DNA from: Patagioenas fasciata | Taxonomy: Eukaryota; Chordata; Aves; Columbiformes; Columbidae | DNA length: 64,000 bases | Direction of reading: 5' to 3' | NCBI RefSeq assembly: GCF_037038585.1 | Contig: NC_092521.1 | Location: 50,848,398-50,912,397, forward strand | Program-made: the position numbers and the translations under genes | Notes under the pieces: model-generated | Databases searched by the model: none | The model's input: the letters and a program-made list of their open reading frames with translations, nothing else | Told to the model about the DNA's origin: nothing | Shown: piece after piece, positions 1-13,744 of the stretch | How the letters are laid out: every line of letters starts with the position of its first letter | Position numbering within the stretch: position 1 is the first letter of the stretch

Positions 1-3000
1 TTTGTTTTAAAACCATATGAGAGATGTAAACAACTGTGTGTTCTTAGAAATGATAGGTATTTTTTAACATGCAAACATACTGTTATTTTAATAACCTTCG
101 GCAAGCCTGAATGGCTTTCACATGAGCAAAGAACAGGCTATAGGTTCATCTCAAAGCTTGTCTAATTACTCGGACTTAAGGGAATTGCAAAAATAGGGTG
201 GAAACTGCACTGCGTGACAGCAATTCCACTTTCATATTGTCTTGCTTGTGACTGGAACAAAGTCACCTTAGGTGAAGCTCTGGCCTGCTATGGCAATTTA
301 ATAATTCTGATATTACTTAGTCACAGAGGGGGAAAAAAGGGAGAGAAAGCTTCTCTAACAGATTGATTTCCAATAAATACAGAATTAATAACATTTATTA
401 AAGGTGCAGGAAAAGTGTTTGAGTCAAGTAATTTTTTTACCAGATCTGTCTCACTTTGCCATAGGAAACCTCAGCACCGAAGAAACTCCTGAGCCCAAGA
501 ACAAAATCTAATAACTGTTGCTGTTCTGCCTGATGCTGTTTCAGTGCTGGTGAAACTACACTGTCTCACACCACAGATGTCCTGGGTGAAGGCTCAGTTT
601 TGTTGAGCTGTGTTTTATGTGGCCACTTAAATAAGTACCAAATTTTCCACTGGTTTCTTCCCATTCCTCTCCCAGGCCATGGATGCTGCCTCTCCACCCT
701 TGCCACTTCCCATACTGTAGATGTTAACGCCACATGTCCATTGTCTCCCCTCTGTTATCCCTTTATCCAGGTGTCGCTTTAACGTCGTAGATGCTTATTC
801 CACTGTATCTTCTAACCTTCTAATTTCCCACCGGGAAATCACAGTTGGAGCTGTCTTGTTGTTTCATCCCTGGAAGATACCACTCTTTCTGCAGCACATG
901 GAAAGATCATGGCTTTCTTTTCAGTAATAACATTTCATCAGCTCAAGTAAGTAAGCAGGGGCAACCTGCAAGCTCTTGTCTACAGGCTCCATGATTGCTG
1001 TCGAACAACTCCTCTTTGTAGCACTTCATCCTGGAAATACAGCCATGGAGCAGTTCACATTTTCAAAGTGTAAATCAGGCTCATATCTTGGATGCAACTG
1101 GTACAGTTAAAGCACGGTCTGTTTAGATCAGCTCAGAAAGTGAAAACCAAATAATGAACGAGCACAGAAAATTAGCTTGGCAAAACTCCACCATGATGAT
1201 TTGTTTTCCGAAGTGCAGCTGATTTACAGATTTAAGGCCTCCATTGGTGCTCTCTAGGTTTAAAGCAAGATATTTCAACAAAAATTATAGCTGAAGAGCA
1301 GTTCTGCTGATACAGGAAATGTTCTGAGGGTGACAGTAAATGCTCAAGGTATGTACAGGACGGGTATATCCCAGCCCGTACTGTTACAACTCTGCACAAA
1401 GTAGCCAAGCAAACAGCGTTCCTGAATTTATTGGTTTTCCACACCCCTGCCCTGCCCACAGCCCCACGGATGCCCCACTGTCCCAACAGGCCAGGAGCAG
1501 GTTTAGCCAGATTCCTGCGGATTCCCACCAAAAAGGCACTCTCTGGATGGAATGGGCACACAGAGGTTGCCTCTGCATAGCTCCCAGCTACCCACCACCA
1601 AAACCACTCCTTCCCATGAGGGCAAGGTGATTGCCCAAATAATTTGGGTGCTGGGGCTGCACTCACTGCCCAGCCTGGCCCATAGATGCTGAGGATCAGA
1701 ACATCCAATTTTAAAGTGGCCTTTTTTTACCCAGCAGCTTTGCTTGTCATCACTATTACTCGCTAGTGGGGTGGCTGCAGTGACCCAGGGTCCCGTCTGA
1801 GTGTGATGCAGACCTGAAACAGGTCCCTCACCTCTGCCAAGCCTTCAAGAGCTAACCCACACGTAACAACCTTTGGAGGAAACCAATGCTAAGCAAGTTG
1901 TTTCCTTGGGCCTGCAGCACTGATAATAAAGGGAGAACAAGGTCTCCATGTCCTCGCTCCTATCTGCTTTCCATCCCAAAAGTTTAACATCCATCCAGTT
2001 CTTGAGTGAGGAACCAGCAGTGCTCAGAGAGATTGACTTATGTGCCTTGTCAGTCAAAACAGAAGTTTTACGTCTTAATAAACTGGAAAGTGACTTTATT
2101 TTGATGACAGAGGCACTTGTAGCTGACACCCAGTGGCATACCTGGCTGCACGCCTGTCAGGTGCCCACAGGCATTTTAGGAGCTTTTCAGGATGGAGCAG
2201 TTTTTGTTTTACTGTAGCACACAATTAGATGATAGAAATTTAAACCGTCTTAAGATACAACAAAGTGCCCATCAGAGATTATATGAAGAGTACAACCCTA
2301 TCAATTTCAGTGTCCTGAACATAAGGATTTATACCCATCATGCAAATTTAAAAGGCAAAACCACAGCACAATGCAAACTCAAGAGGATGGGTTGTGCCCT
2401 CACTTCAACTCCTGTACCATAATCAATTCATCTGGCTTATGGATGTGATTAAGGGGCACTATCCGCCTTTTAGATGATGTGACATATTGGCTAGGAACAT
2501 AATGTGGATGCTTACCTACAGCTTTCTCACAAACAGAAATGGGAAAGAGGGTTCATTAAACTTTAAAGCTTTTAAAGTTAAGAAGACAGGTGCAAACCAT
2601 TATTCCTTGTATGATGCGAGGAATGAAAAGAGAGAGCCCTTCCACCACCAGGGGAAAGATGGCTTTGTTTCTAGCACACCTGAACTCTAGAATTTATGAA
2701 GCAACAGCATGGCAGGTGATATTTCAAACTATTAATTTACCTGGGTCTACGGAAAGAGAAGCTAAAAAGTTCTGCCACAATGTTCTCATGACCATGAATA
2801 CCAACAGTTATCCGTCCGTCCTCAGGAAGCTGGGAGAGGCTTTAAGAAGAGCTTTGACAGACAGAAAATGGAAGGACACACACTCAAATTACCCAGAAAC
2901 AACCTTGCTGCAAGAGAGGCTACTCAGAAATGTAAATTCAGATTTCAAGACATAAGATTTTCAAAGTGGTATCATGATGTCTTGCACAACACTGCCTAGA

Positions 3001-3571
3001 CCTCTTTGGCATGTAGTTTTTAGTGATGTGAAACCAGCAGTGTATGGGGCATCCTCTCTAATGAAGCAATACAAAGATGTGGGTGCTGCAGGGAGCCCTG
3101 TCCTGATGCCAGGACATCCCCACTGAATGGACAGGGGCAGTAATGCTCAGGCGCAGCTGGGAAACATGGCCCGTGCTAGTCCAGCTGGGCAAATAGGGAC
3201 GGATCCACACTGTCCTAGCCACCCTATGCCTGCCCAGCAAGGTGTCCAGGGGTTAGGAACGGGGGTTTTTTAGGTTTTTCTTAGAAGAAAAAGGAAATAT
3301 TTCACTTTTTTTTTTTTTCTTTCCTTGCTGTACATCCTAGCCCTGGCTTCTTTCATGCTACAAGTTCTTCCTCTTTATACCATCTCCATGACTTCCTTTT
3401 TCTCACAAACAGAAGAAAAAATAAATAAAAAAAAAAAAATAGAAGGAAGGAAAGGCGATAAACCAAGAGGACAGAAAAAAAAGCAAACCCCCTCTGTTTT
3501 TCAATGGCAGATATATTAACTTAGAAAAATGTTGAGGGGATAACATAAATTTCTCCAATAAATTTATTTTT
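1..3571. other. Intergenic sequence, no gene seen
   Basis: There is no exon, domain or RNA gene that I can support. Short open frames on both strands lack conserved motifs and overlap each other. Positions 263-275 carry an inverted pair of AGGTGA half-sites. A T-run is present at about 3308-3320 and an A-rich stretch at 3415-3440. Confidence 0.6.
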
Positions 3572-3710
3572 CACAAAATCACAATATTAGGGATTGGAAG
3601 GGACCTCGAAAGATCATCCAGTCCAAACCCCCCGCTGGAGCAGGAACACCTAGATGAGGTTACACAGGAGGGTATCCAGGTGGGTTTTGAATGTCCCCAG
3701 AGAAGACATA
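3572..3710 (-). mobile_element. CR1 LINE fragment, 3' end
   Basis: The reverse complement of a CR1 3' terminus is visible: 'ggattggaagggacct' then 'agatcatccagtcc', then a run of C and sequence matching the untranslated tail, through 'aggttacacaggagggtatccagg' to 'gtccccagagaaga'. Because the 3' terminus comes first on the plus strand, the element lies on the minus strand. CR1 copies are normally truncated at the 5' end, as here (about 140 bp). It is among the younger-looking copies in the window. Confidence 0.9.
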
Positions 3711-4479
3711 AATAAAATAAACCCTGAAATTTCTTCTTCTCTTTAGTTTCATTCACAAATTGTCGACTTGGCTGTTCCGATATTTGTAAAGTAGCCTTGG
3801 AAAGACTTAGTAGATCCTAAGGGCATGTGAAACCAAATTCACTGCCCTGAGACTTAAAATCCTCAAAAAGACAGCACTCAGCAATGCAAAGCATGAGACT
3901 ATTACTTCTTGTATTTGCATACCATCATCATCTAGTCAGAGCTGTGGGTTAAGAAGAGAGAAGGAAAACCGCAGAGCTGACTTCATGTGGCTACCAGAGA
4001 AAATTTCTAATTGCCTTTATGTAGATAATATTATTGTTTCACCAGTGCTTCCAGGATACAGTATGGGGTCAGCTCAGCATCGTACATGCCATTCACACCA
4101 AGTGGCGTGTTGGTGGCACGAGCAGAAGTTTGGGTAGATTTTTTTTCGTTTTTGCAAGTGCTTTGACCTTTTTTCCAATAGACGTGGGCAAAGTTTAGTG
4201 TAATTTTCCAGTGACCTTGATTATGCAATGGTGTATGACTGCTGCCCTAAACAACATCAAAGATGCCACTCTTGTTATCAGGTGGTGGGCAGCCCAGCCA
4301 GGTGAGGGACACCTGAGGGCACCTGGCAGTGCAAGGGGCAGACCGTCCTCCAGCCTGCCTTGATTAATGAGCTTATTCTGAACTTATTGCTCCAGTTCAA
4401 TCTTTTTGAGGGAGGGGAGGAGGTTGCAAGGCTGCCAGTCATAAAACACGCGGAGGCATCATCAGGTAGATGTTGATCC

Positions 4480-4625
4480 TAGAATCTTAGAGTCATAGAA
4501 TGTTCTGAGTTGGAAGTGAACCAGAAGGATCACCAAGGTCAACTCCTACCACTGCACAGGACAACCCCAAAACTGACACCATGTGTCTTGAGGGCATTGT
4601 CCAAACGCTTCCTGAATATTGAATA
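4480..4625 (-). mobile_element. CR1 LINE fragment, 3' end
   Basis: The segment starts with 'agagtcatagaatgttc', then a degraded 'gagttggaagtgaacc' and 'ggatcaccaaggtcaa', all in the order of an inverted CR1 3' terminus. It continues through an 'atgtgtcttgagggc' stretch typical of the CR1 tail. It is 5'-truncated. The right end near 4611-4638 is obscured by three close copies of GAATATT. Confidence 0.8.
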
Positions 4626-6540
4626 TTCTTGAATATTGCAGTATGATATACTGCAAATAAACTGCATTTCCAGAGAGAAAGAGGATGCTCCCAACCCAGC
4701 AACAGTACATGCTTAACTCCAACCAGTGGCTCAAACCCCACTGAAAGGGTTAAATTCAGCCCCCTTTGAAGTCGGCAAGGGCAAACCTTCATCTCAATAG
4801 GGCCAGTTCCTCCTCTCAGTGCTAAGTGCTTTGATGAATCATCACTGGAACACCCAAACGAGGTGCAAAGCAACATCATTTCTTCCAGGGTCCCTCCCTG
4901 AGGCAGGCACAGCCCTTCCCAGCAAGGCTGGAGCCAGAGCCAGGGCATGGCCCTTCCACCCTTTTTCCTATAGCCACTCAGGAATATCAGTGGAAAACAT
5001 CACCTATGTTAAGTCCTCGCTCCTCCCTGCAACCTGCCTGTGGGCAGACAGTGAAGGCTGAAGACCCTGTACAGGCAATGGGGAGAAGGAAGCAGAAACA
5101 GCATTCCCTGAACATCTCTGTGCCATGAGAGTCCCTGAGTTTGCTTGATAAACCTCCTTGACAATGCTATAGGCACAGAGGAAGCCAATTACAGACCCCA
5201 ACTGCAAAGCTTCCCATCACAGCCAGATTCCCTTTCAATGTTTCCATTATCCATCCCTCCTTCCAAAAAAAAAGAAGATGAAAGCCACCTACACTCAGTG
5301 TGTTGTGTGGTTGAATGTTAGTTATTTTTGTGGCAGGACCTGGAGAACTAACACGAGAGGTTTCAACCTGCTCCTCTTTGAATATTCCTCTCTTTTTGGT
5401 CCCCTTTTCACAATTCTTTTCCTTGCAAGCCTAGGAGGGAGATTTTAGCAACCAGGTGATTGTCTCCCAAGTGCTCTTGAGACGGTGAGGCAAAGAGGAA
5501 TGAAAATTGCCCATTAATCCCTGGTTTTCAGAATTGTTTTGCATCATGTTTCCTGCTATGTTGGGCAAGAATTTTCTGATCAAAGCAAATCCTTTCCAAA
5601 GCCTTTTTTTTTTTTTTTTTTTTTTTTTTAGGCAGAAAATGGCCTGAAAAAATAAGAAGGAAGAAAAAGAAAAGATAAGCTCTGGTCAATCAAGCCCCAG
5701 GTCTCTTGTCTCCAGTTTGTGATATGTTTTATGATCTCAGACACAACAGATTGTGAGCCTGCAATGTTTGGAAATAGTAGATGATTAAACCTTCTGGCTA
5801 GGTGTAAATGCAACCTTTGTCTTCTGATGACTGTGTGAGAATTACCTTCCTTCTCAAAGTCCCCAGCTGGCCCTGCTCTCTTCACTGTTACAAACATCCC
5901 CTGCTTGGAGCTACAATTACAATGTGCTTCCACTTTATTTCTCGTCTATCCAGGCACCAACACAGTCCATTATCACTATAACTGTCCTGAGATACAGAAA
6001 AAAAAAAAAATGCTGAGCAAGCTACTAAAAATTTGAAAGAATGTGGCCTCTGAGTTTTTCTCCTTCTTCTCCTGGGGGGATTTAGTACCAGGTAAATAAT
6101 AAAAAATGTGTAATGATTGACTAGGCTTTTAAACCTGAGCTGAAGGTAAGTTTGCCTTGCTGTTCCAGTTAAATATTCTCATTAGCCCCCTTCTCTTTCT
6201 CCAGTTTATCATGCCACAAAGTCCCCTTCAGCCTGATTCATTCTTTATTCTTTAGAAATTTGGGCAACAGTCAAATCTGACCTTTAGAGCCATAAACAAA
6301 TTAAATTGTTTCACAACCAAATAATATGAAACAATATTGAATAGCTAGGCTTCCGCCGAGTTTCCTCTTAAAGAGAAAGAAGCCCCGAAACTGTACAGAC
6401 ACAGAAGATATAGAGGGAGAGAGATGGAGGACATGGTACACTTATATTCTACATGGCAATGAGATGGCGGAGCAGTGGGGTCTAGCTCCGGACTGACAGA
6501 CTTCAGCCCTTTGGAAGATGCTGTGAGAGGGGTTTATTAA
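4626..6540. other. Intergenic sequence with a 26-base T-run
   Basis: No coding or RNA gene is supported. The only marked feature is an uninterrupted run of 26 T at 5604-5629, followed by a purine-rich stretch to about 5680. Confidence 0.6.
5604..5629. repeat. Poly(T) tract, 26 bases
   Basis: This is a pure T homopolymer. No poly(A) signal or recognisable cDNA-like sequence lies on its minus-strand upstream side, so I do not read it as the tail of a retrocopy. Confidence 0.9.
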
Positions 6541-7740
6541 TTATTTATTCTTCTGGGAGCAGAGCGCTCCCCAAGAGGCATTCCCCACTGCAAGCCCTGT
6601 GCTACAGAGACACCGGTGCCAGCAGCAGCCCACATTCTGGCTACAGTTCAAGGTGAAACCCAAAGGTGGCCAAAGCGGCCTCGGTGCCACACGGGTTGGA
6701 AACCATTCCTCCTCTCCCCTCTGTTTGTCTGAACTTTGGCTGCACGTGGTCCAGCCTCCCTGCACACACGACACCCCCTGCTGCATGAGGTCCCGCTGAC
6801 ACGGGTGAGGGGCAGGGCTGTGTCACCTGCTGTCACCTGGGTGGGGACATACTTGGGAGTGGGGCAGTTCCTTTCCCTTTGGCTGGGGCTCCTGCCCAGA
6901 TGGAGCCTGGCTGGCCAGCCAGGGCAGACGGCTCCCAGCCACTGGGGTGGTGAGCAGAGAGCCCTCTTTGGGGAGATGCTGTAGGGTTCAGCACATTTGC
7001 AGAGCATCACTGGAATGTGAAGCATCTGGGGCAGATGCAGAGATGTGATAAGGCTCCTTGCTGTCCTTAAAAACACTATGAAGTGGCCCAATAGGGATTC
7101 CCCTGGCAAAGGGGGATTCCCCACCTGGCACTGAGCTGATCCCATTTGCCGGCAATGCTCTGGGACCATTACAGGCAGCCCAAACGCCAGCCTCCAGAGA
7201 GATTCCCTGTGTCCTCTCTCTGCTGTGGGTGACAGAGGGGCACCCAGACTCCTGCTCACCCTGTCCCCTTTCCAAGGGACACCCCAGAAGCAACGAGCCA
7301 CCCCCCCTCCTCCTTTGCCTGCACAGTCAGTTATGCAGTTTTTGCATAAAAGCACCAGCTAGAAAAAGAAGCAGAACAATAAATGCTGCCCTGCGCTGAC
7401 GTCAGCCATGCAACACAGCAGCTATATTGGGAAAGTGGGGCCCATCAGCCCCTCAGTCCTACACCATGGCCGCTGGAGGTGTCCCCATGCCCCTCACCAC
7501 CTGTGGGCACAATGCCGGCCCACCCATGGGGCACTGCTCCGCACCTGCGCCAGAACCAGGAGCCACCCAGGGACAGTGTGTTTCTGTGCTGTGCCAGCAC
7601 CGAGCCTGGGGAAATTCACTGTCCTTATCCCAGCTGCACTGGGCAGCTCCAAGCCGGGGAAGCGGTCATGGGCTGGACATCAGGGACATGCAGCACATCA
7701 GTAATACCTGTGCTTGGATAGCAACACTCTGAGAACAGCG
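6541..7740. other. GC-rich, CpG-poor intergenic block
   Basis: This 1.2-kb stretch is clearly richer in G and C than its flanks and therefore lacks stop codons. It holds a 235-codon frame on the minus strand at 6648-7355 and several overlapping frames on the plus strand. None shows a domain or a repeated residue pattern, and CpG is scarce, unlike in a CpG-island promoter. I see no gene here. Confidence 0.6.
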
Positions 7741-7965
7741 TGCCTGCCTGCATTTAATATAAAGAGATTCCAAACCATGATTAAGTCTTCCCATGTGTGA
7801 TGTCTGTACACATGACACAAGCAATGATCTGTTTATAGGAGATGCATGAACAACACCTATAGCTGTCGCTCTCCTCCTAGGCTGGACACTCAGCTACAGA
7901 TGGGCTCTGGACAACCATCCCCAGCCTAAACTGCCATTACTGTCACTGATATGAAAAGCCTTTAA

Positions 7966-8037
7966 TTATCTACAGGTTTGTACCACTTGCAAAGTGGAGG
8001 CTGACAGACTTGAAGTACATTTGGATGCCTTAATTAA
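7966..8037. promoter_or_regulatory. Candidate GATA/NKX/MEIS/homeodomain motif cluster
   Basis: Seen in 72 bases: TTATCT, which is AGATAA on the minus strand (7966-7971); an inverted pair CCACTT-gca-AAGTGG (7983-7997) resembling two NKX2-type half sites; TGACAG, a MEIS/TGIF core (8002-8007); and TTAATTAA (8030-8037). The motif mix is typical of cardiac and mesodermal enhancers. No conservation data are available here. Confidence 0.3.
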
Positions 8038-11000
8038 CTTGAAGAATTATGAAGCTGTGCCTGTAACTGAAATACAGTTTTGCCTTTTGTAAACCATTTG
8101 ACAAAAGAATGATGAGGCTAAGAATTAGATGTAGGAATACATCTAAATATTTATACTACGTTCATTACACCAGTATCTGAGCATATGTTTATGTTGTAAC
8201 CTCCACTTCTACATCTGTTAATTTTGTTCTGCTCTATAACCCTGCGTTACCTATTGTGTGGTGCCATGAGTGCTTTCCTGCAGAGATTGCCTGGGTCCGG
8301 GACAATTCAGGTAAAACCCTTTCCCTGGGCAATATATTTCCCGTGCACTCAGTGCAAGACTTGCGGAGGCTTCAAAACCAGGACACTAGATTGAACAGAT
8401 TGCTGACCTAAACCAGGCTGGCAACCGCTAACTTGTACAGCCCTGACGAACTAAATCCCCTCACGTCATAATTCAAAGTTCTCTGAGACAGAGCTCCAGC
8501 CACCACATTTCATTACAGCAAGGAAATGCTGCGGCAGGGATCCAGTAGCTGCTGCCATCAAAATGCTAACAAAAACAGAGGTTAAGTGGACTAAATGTTT
8601 CACTGTTAGCAAAGCCAATATAATGTGTTTTTTTGAAGTTTGGGGAAAGGAGGACACTGCCATCAACAATCCTGAGATCCATGTAAAGTTGTGCAGATAA
8701 CTTTGAATAACATTTTAGAAGTCTTCTAACTGAATAAAATATATGGATATTTCAATCATATGTTTTGCTCTATGTTTAATGATTTTGTTTGTTCAAAATA
8801 TGTTTGCCAATAAAGTGACGAAGATTAATTTCGGGAAAAAAGTCAGCATGCTTGATTTTGAAAAGTTCAAAACAGAACTTGTTGTGCCTTGGCATTTTGC
8901 TCCTGAAATATGTTTTCTAGTAAGTAAATCATTTATCCAAAATAATCCCTCTAATTCTACGTTTATTACAGTGAAAATCAATGTTAGTAATTACACAAAC
9001 CCATGCACTCACACAGGAATTTACGTTTTGTTGGTTTTTGTCCTTTTTTTCCTGTGAAATGGAACTGCAAGCACTGCAAGCAGAAATTTTGACCAAAGGG
9101 TGCTTTGGAGCTTTTGTATTAGAAAGCTGAACAATTTGACAGTGTATTTCTATTTTTTTCCTACTAGACTCCGTGACACTTGCCCCTTATCCCGCTCCAG
9201 AAGATCTCTTTGCAGTCAGCATCTTCAATGAGGTGGTCCCAGCAGAGGCTTTCCCTTGGCATCATCTATTCTGCTTTCCCAGCCCTTGTCCTGCTGCCTT
9301 GAGTGCCAACCATGGCCATCAGAGGTATGATCTTGGTCTCAACATGTGACAGTTCTTGAACTAGCCTGACACTAGTCATTTACCATCCTCACTTTGTTTC
9401 TACTACCCTAAAGGAAAAAAGGTTTTGTCATTATTGTGAAGGCCTTTATTTCCCTTGTCACACTAATTTAACCAGTCAGTGCCTTCAGCATGGCACTGGG
9501 TGGTAGCAGCTCCCCTGCCATCCTCGTTGAAGAATGAGTTTGTCTTGGCCAGGAACAATTCATGTTTGCTGGCTGGATGGAGAGGAGGAGCACCATCCCA
9601 CCCTTGGCAGCCACATTTCCTGGAGAGCAGGTGGGAGATGTTGGCCACCGCTAGTAGCACAGCCTGGAAGAGCCAGCCTAGGTGGGATGGGGATTTGCCT
9701 CCTTGACACGTGCAGTCTGGTGGCTGCTTGGGAGTCCAGCATGGGCAGACTGAGCTCCTCGGTCAGGGTAGTCACACGTTTGCACTGAAGGGACATCTCT
9801 CGCGTCCATCCCTATATCTAACAGCAATTCTGGTCCCTGAGACTCAGTCCCACACTGTTTCATGCTATTCCTGTTTCATCCACCTGCTATTATCTTCTGC
9901 TGTTCTTCAGATATTACTGCCAAATTATGCTGGTTTTTTTTTTTCTTCCCCTCCATCATTAATTTCTTTTCTAGGGTGGAGAGCTTTCCAGATCACCCTC
10001 CACCCACTTACACACATGCATGCACACACTTTATAGAAAGTGTTTACTTATGCGGGGGCAATAGTTTAAAAGGTAAATGAAATAGAGGACGCAGCCTGGA
10101 TTGGCTTAGCAACACAAACAGTGCCAGCAGGTAAAGGGCCCAGGCCTGTTCTTTCCCACCTCAGAATTGTTTTAAAATGACACCCCTTCATAATTAATTG
10201 TACAGCACCTGATTAGTCACTATTGACAGACCTAGAGCCAATTGACTTTTTTTTTTTTTTTTTTTTAATCTGACTGGGAAGAAAATATGAAGTGCCTGTA
10301 GCCACACATACAATATACCTCCTGGTGATTACATCAGGCAGATGAGCAATTAGAGCCAGTAACATCAGCTCAGGAGCTGGAGGCTACAGTAGCAGGATCA
10401 CAGCCCAGCATTAGCCTTTAATATGAAAATGAAGAAGGGAAGCAACAAATCCAATAAACCCCAGAAGTCAAACAAAGCCAACTGGGAGTTCATTTGTTGA
10501 TAAGCTGAAGGAAGAAACGTGGCTGATAGAGCGAGCACTTCTGCTGCTCCAGTCTCTCTTGTGGGTGAGGAGGATTAAACTAGTCGGGAGGTAGCCAAGT
10601 GGGAAGGCAACCCCGGCGGCAGAAAACATATGTGTGTGTGCTTCATTAGCAATGGAGTTGGGTCAGAAGGGGTGGATTTGTACCCCTTTCCACTTCCAGG
10701 CATCTGTAACCACTTTGCAAAGCAAATGAGTTTGCTCCAAAACAGGGCAAAGACACATGACACCAGGGGAAGGGACTGGAAGCTTTTGCTCACCTTCATC
10801 TAAAACAGCACTATCTTGCTGGAATCTCTGAAAGAACAAAGTCAGTCTCCATTACCAAGAACACAGTTGAGGTGGAGACCTCCTCCAGATCTCCAGCAGC
10901 TCGTTTCCCCAGACACATCGGTTCCATGCACCTTAGTGCTGTATCAGTTTAACTCAACCATTGTACAGCCCAGTAAAGCTGAGTCCTGCCACTGTGCAAA

Positions 11001-11223
11001 CACTTTACTTTCCAAGAAGAGGATCCGTACAAGACCTTAGCCAACTTCAGAGTACTTCTGAATAAGGTATTAAGCTAATATCAGTGCCTACATGGGCGCT
11101 TGCTCCAGTGTGAGTTAATCAGTATAAACCCATACTTTTAGATAAATACTCGTGTGCAGGCAGACAATGACTTGGGATTTGACCAAAGCTCAGTGAATAC
11201 AATGTGAACGAATGTCTGCTCTG

Positions 11224-11243
11224 AATAAATAAATAAATAAAAA
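11224..11243. repeat. (AAAT)n microsatellite
   Basis: About four units of AAAT are seen in tandem. It is short and of no evident function. Confidence 0.8.
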
Positions 11244-13744
11244 GCCACTTAATTAAGGCTCCCCTGCAGCTATTCTACTTGCAAAAGAGGCATCGTACTC
11301 AGAAAACTCCTGGGTCAGCTCTAAAGCAGATCACATGAATTTGGCAAAAGATCTGTTGTTCTGGAAGCTGAGGAGCTCATCAGAAATACATTTCTCTAGA
11401 AAAACTTGCTTGCTTGGTAAGGCCTCCATATAGCCCATAATTTGACTTATTTAACACATATGATTTCACATCCCAGGTGCAGTGACTTAGGGCCAGCAGC
11501 ACAGGAGACAGCAGAGCAGAGATCCCACAGCTGACTGACATGAACCTTTTTTGGCTCCAGGAGGAGTCCAAACCACTTTGAATCCAAGGTGACAATCCCT
11601 TCCAAACATGCCTAGCCCAGGACTGGGTTGATATGCATGGTCCAAATGTCCCCTGAGGTCCTTTCTCAGTTTAAACCTGTATAAAATGCAGCATATGGCT
11701 AATTGAAATTGCACCAGTGAAGAAAGAACCTAATCACAGCTATTTATAGTCACATATTACGGTCCGGTTCTCCTTGGAAGAACATATATACTGCATCAGC
11801 TGATGTTCACACAGCCCATAGATGAACCCTGGGATCAGAACCACATGTGTGCTTTTGCACTTGTTCACAGGTGATCCGCAGAGAATCAACGTTTATGGCT
11901 CAAAAGAGTGCTGCATGGACTTTGAAAAATAGAAACTGAGCCACACCTTCTCTTTTAACTGGAATCAAAGTGGGTTTGTTTCTGTAAAACCATTATTAGC
12001 CTCAACCATCATTTGTTTACAGGAACCATGACACTGGCTCTGCCTGAAAAATGCATTTTTCTGAAGAAACACTCTGGAAATGTGACTGAACTCACACCCC
12101 TAAATATTTGCAGAACAAGAACCTACACAGAACAAGGAACCACAAGAAGAAAGGATTAGAAAACAGAAAACCTACAGGGTGAAGCAGTGTATCGGAATCA
12201 CAGTGGCAAGAAAACACAGTTTCAAAGAAGAGTTCTCGAATCTCACTTCGGTTGTGAAATTTTCTTCTTGTTAATTTTTAGGCCATAAGTCATCTTTCGG
12301 TCTTGCTTTGCATCCTATTTTTCAGAGAGGGATCTTACCCCAGTTCTTCGTTCCTGTTTTCTCATTCCCTTCCAGAGTTTCTGCAAGGAGTAGGTTTTCT
12401 GCATTTTCTGTTCCAGAAACCTCTTACAGGATCTGGCCCTACAGTTGATACTGTAACCAGCAGTCACATCACATATTTTGTACTGCATCTGCCAAAACAA
12501 GCCACAGAGCTCCTGCTCCAGAAAAAGGGTACATATATTAATGCTTCGATGACAGCGCAAAAGATGGGCATCTGAAGTTACGTATGGAAAGAATACTTGA
12601 ACTGATTTTCCGTGGAGGAGAGGTATGGAACTCACTGTTTTGGTAAAATGTACAGGTACTCATGCTGAAATTCAGACTCTCAGAGTCAATTCACAACCTA
12701 TTTAACACAGCACTGCTTAAACACTGAGTCAGAAGTTTACAACCAGTTTCCTCTGACCCACCACTGAGCTATGCAGCTGATGCCTAACTCACCTCCAGAA
12801 GGAACATTTATACTGTTTAGCCTAACTAACGCTTGCTCTCTAGATCCTTGCTTAACTTCTGTACTTTTGCTCTTCAAAAGTGGCTTATACCTCAGCAGTA
12901 AACCACACTCACCACTGTTCTCCTGAACCCAGTAGCTACCCAGGTCGCCTGGCCTTAGTGACAGATGACTTTTGATAACAAAACAAAGTGTGTTCCAGAG
13001 GAAGAAGAAGAGTAAGGTAGTCTTTGAGGGCTTTCAGTCTCTAGGTTTTGTTAAGAAAGCAGTGCTCTTGCCTATATGTCTCTACACATCACCTCAAGGT
13101 TTCCCTCTTGCATGTCTTCAGAGACATGTAATTTCACACAGAGGCTTTATCCTCCTGATTTGAAATCATTTTCCTGGCCTACTACTCAGCCAGAACCATT
13201 TTTCTTTCCCTCCTCCTCATCCACATGCAGAGACTTTTCTCCCTGACTCCCACAGCTGCTTCTCTTTTGCAAGACCTTTCTCCTCGCGGCTGTGCTAACA
13301 GGTCTCCACAGGATCCTGCCAGGTCCCCAGAGTCTCCCACCAGTTCTCCAGCTGCCCAGTGTCAGGTAGTCAGTCCCAGTACACACAGGTGAGCAGGTCC
13401 CACATGACCTGTTAGAACACCACTCATCACCTCTTCTTCCATCCTTCTCCATTTTGCTCCGCTCTGGTCTCACTCAACGTTAAAGCCTGCACAGGGATTC
13501 AGTTTGTGGCCAGTGTCCACCTGAACTTCCTGCAGGAGTTCAGATGGACACCCACTACCAAACCTGCTCCATCAGGACTCCCGGTGTTCCCTGTTTCCAA
13601 TCGGGATGTCTCTCTTCTCACTTCTTCCATCTTCCTTATGAAAATGAAAACCATACCTCATAGCTGCAGTTCCAGTCTCTAGTGCTCTGATTGCAGGAGT
13701 AGGCAATGTAAGCAAGGAAAAACCATGTTGTCACAACCTGAGGC

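Noticed and set aside
5604-5700. T-run as the tail of a minus-strand processed pseudogene
   Set aside because: There is no AATAAA near the run, no coding similarity beyond it and no target-site duplication that I can see.
6648-7355. 235-codon open frame on the minus strand
   Set aside because: It lies in a GC-rich block where stops are rare, overlaps several other long frames on both strands, and shows no domain, signal peptide or splice-flanked structure.
8743-9057. 104-codon frame with a hydrophobic start and end, resembling a small membrane protein
   Set aside because: The DNA is AT-rich, which favours hydrophobic codons. There is no family resemblance, promoter or conserved cysteine pattern, so chance is the simpler reading.
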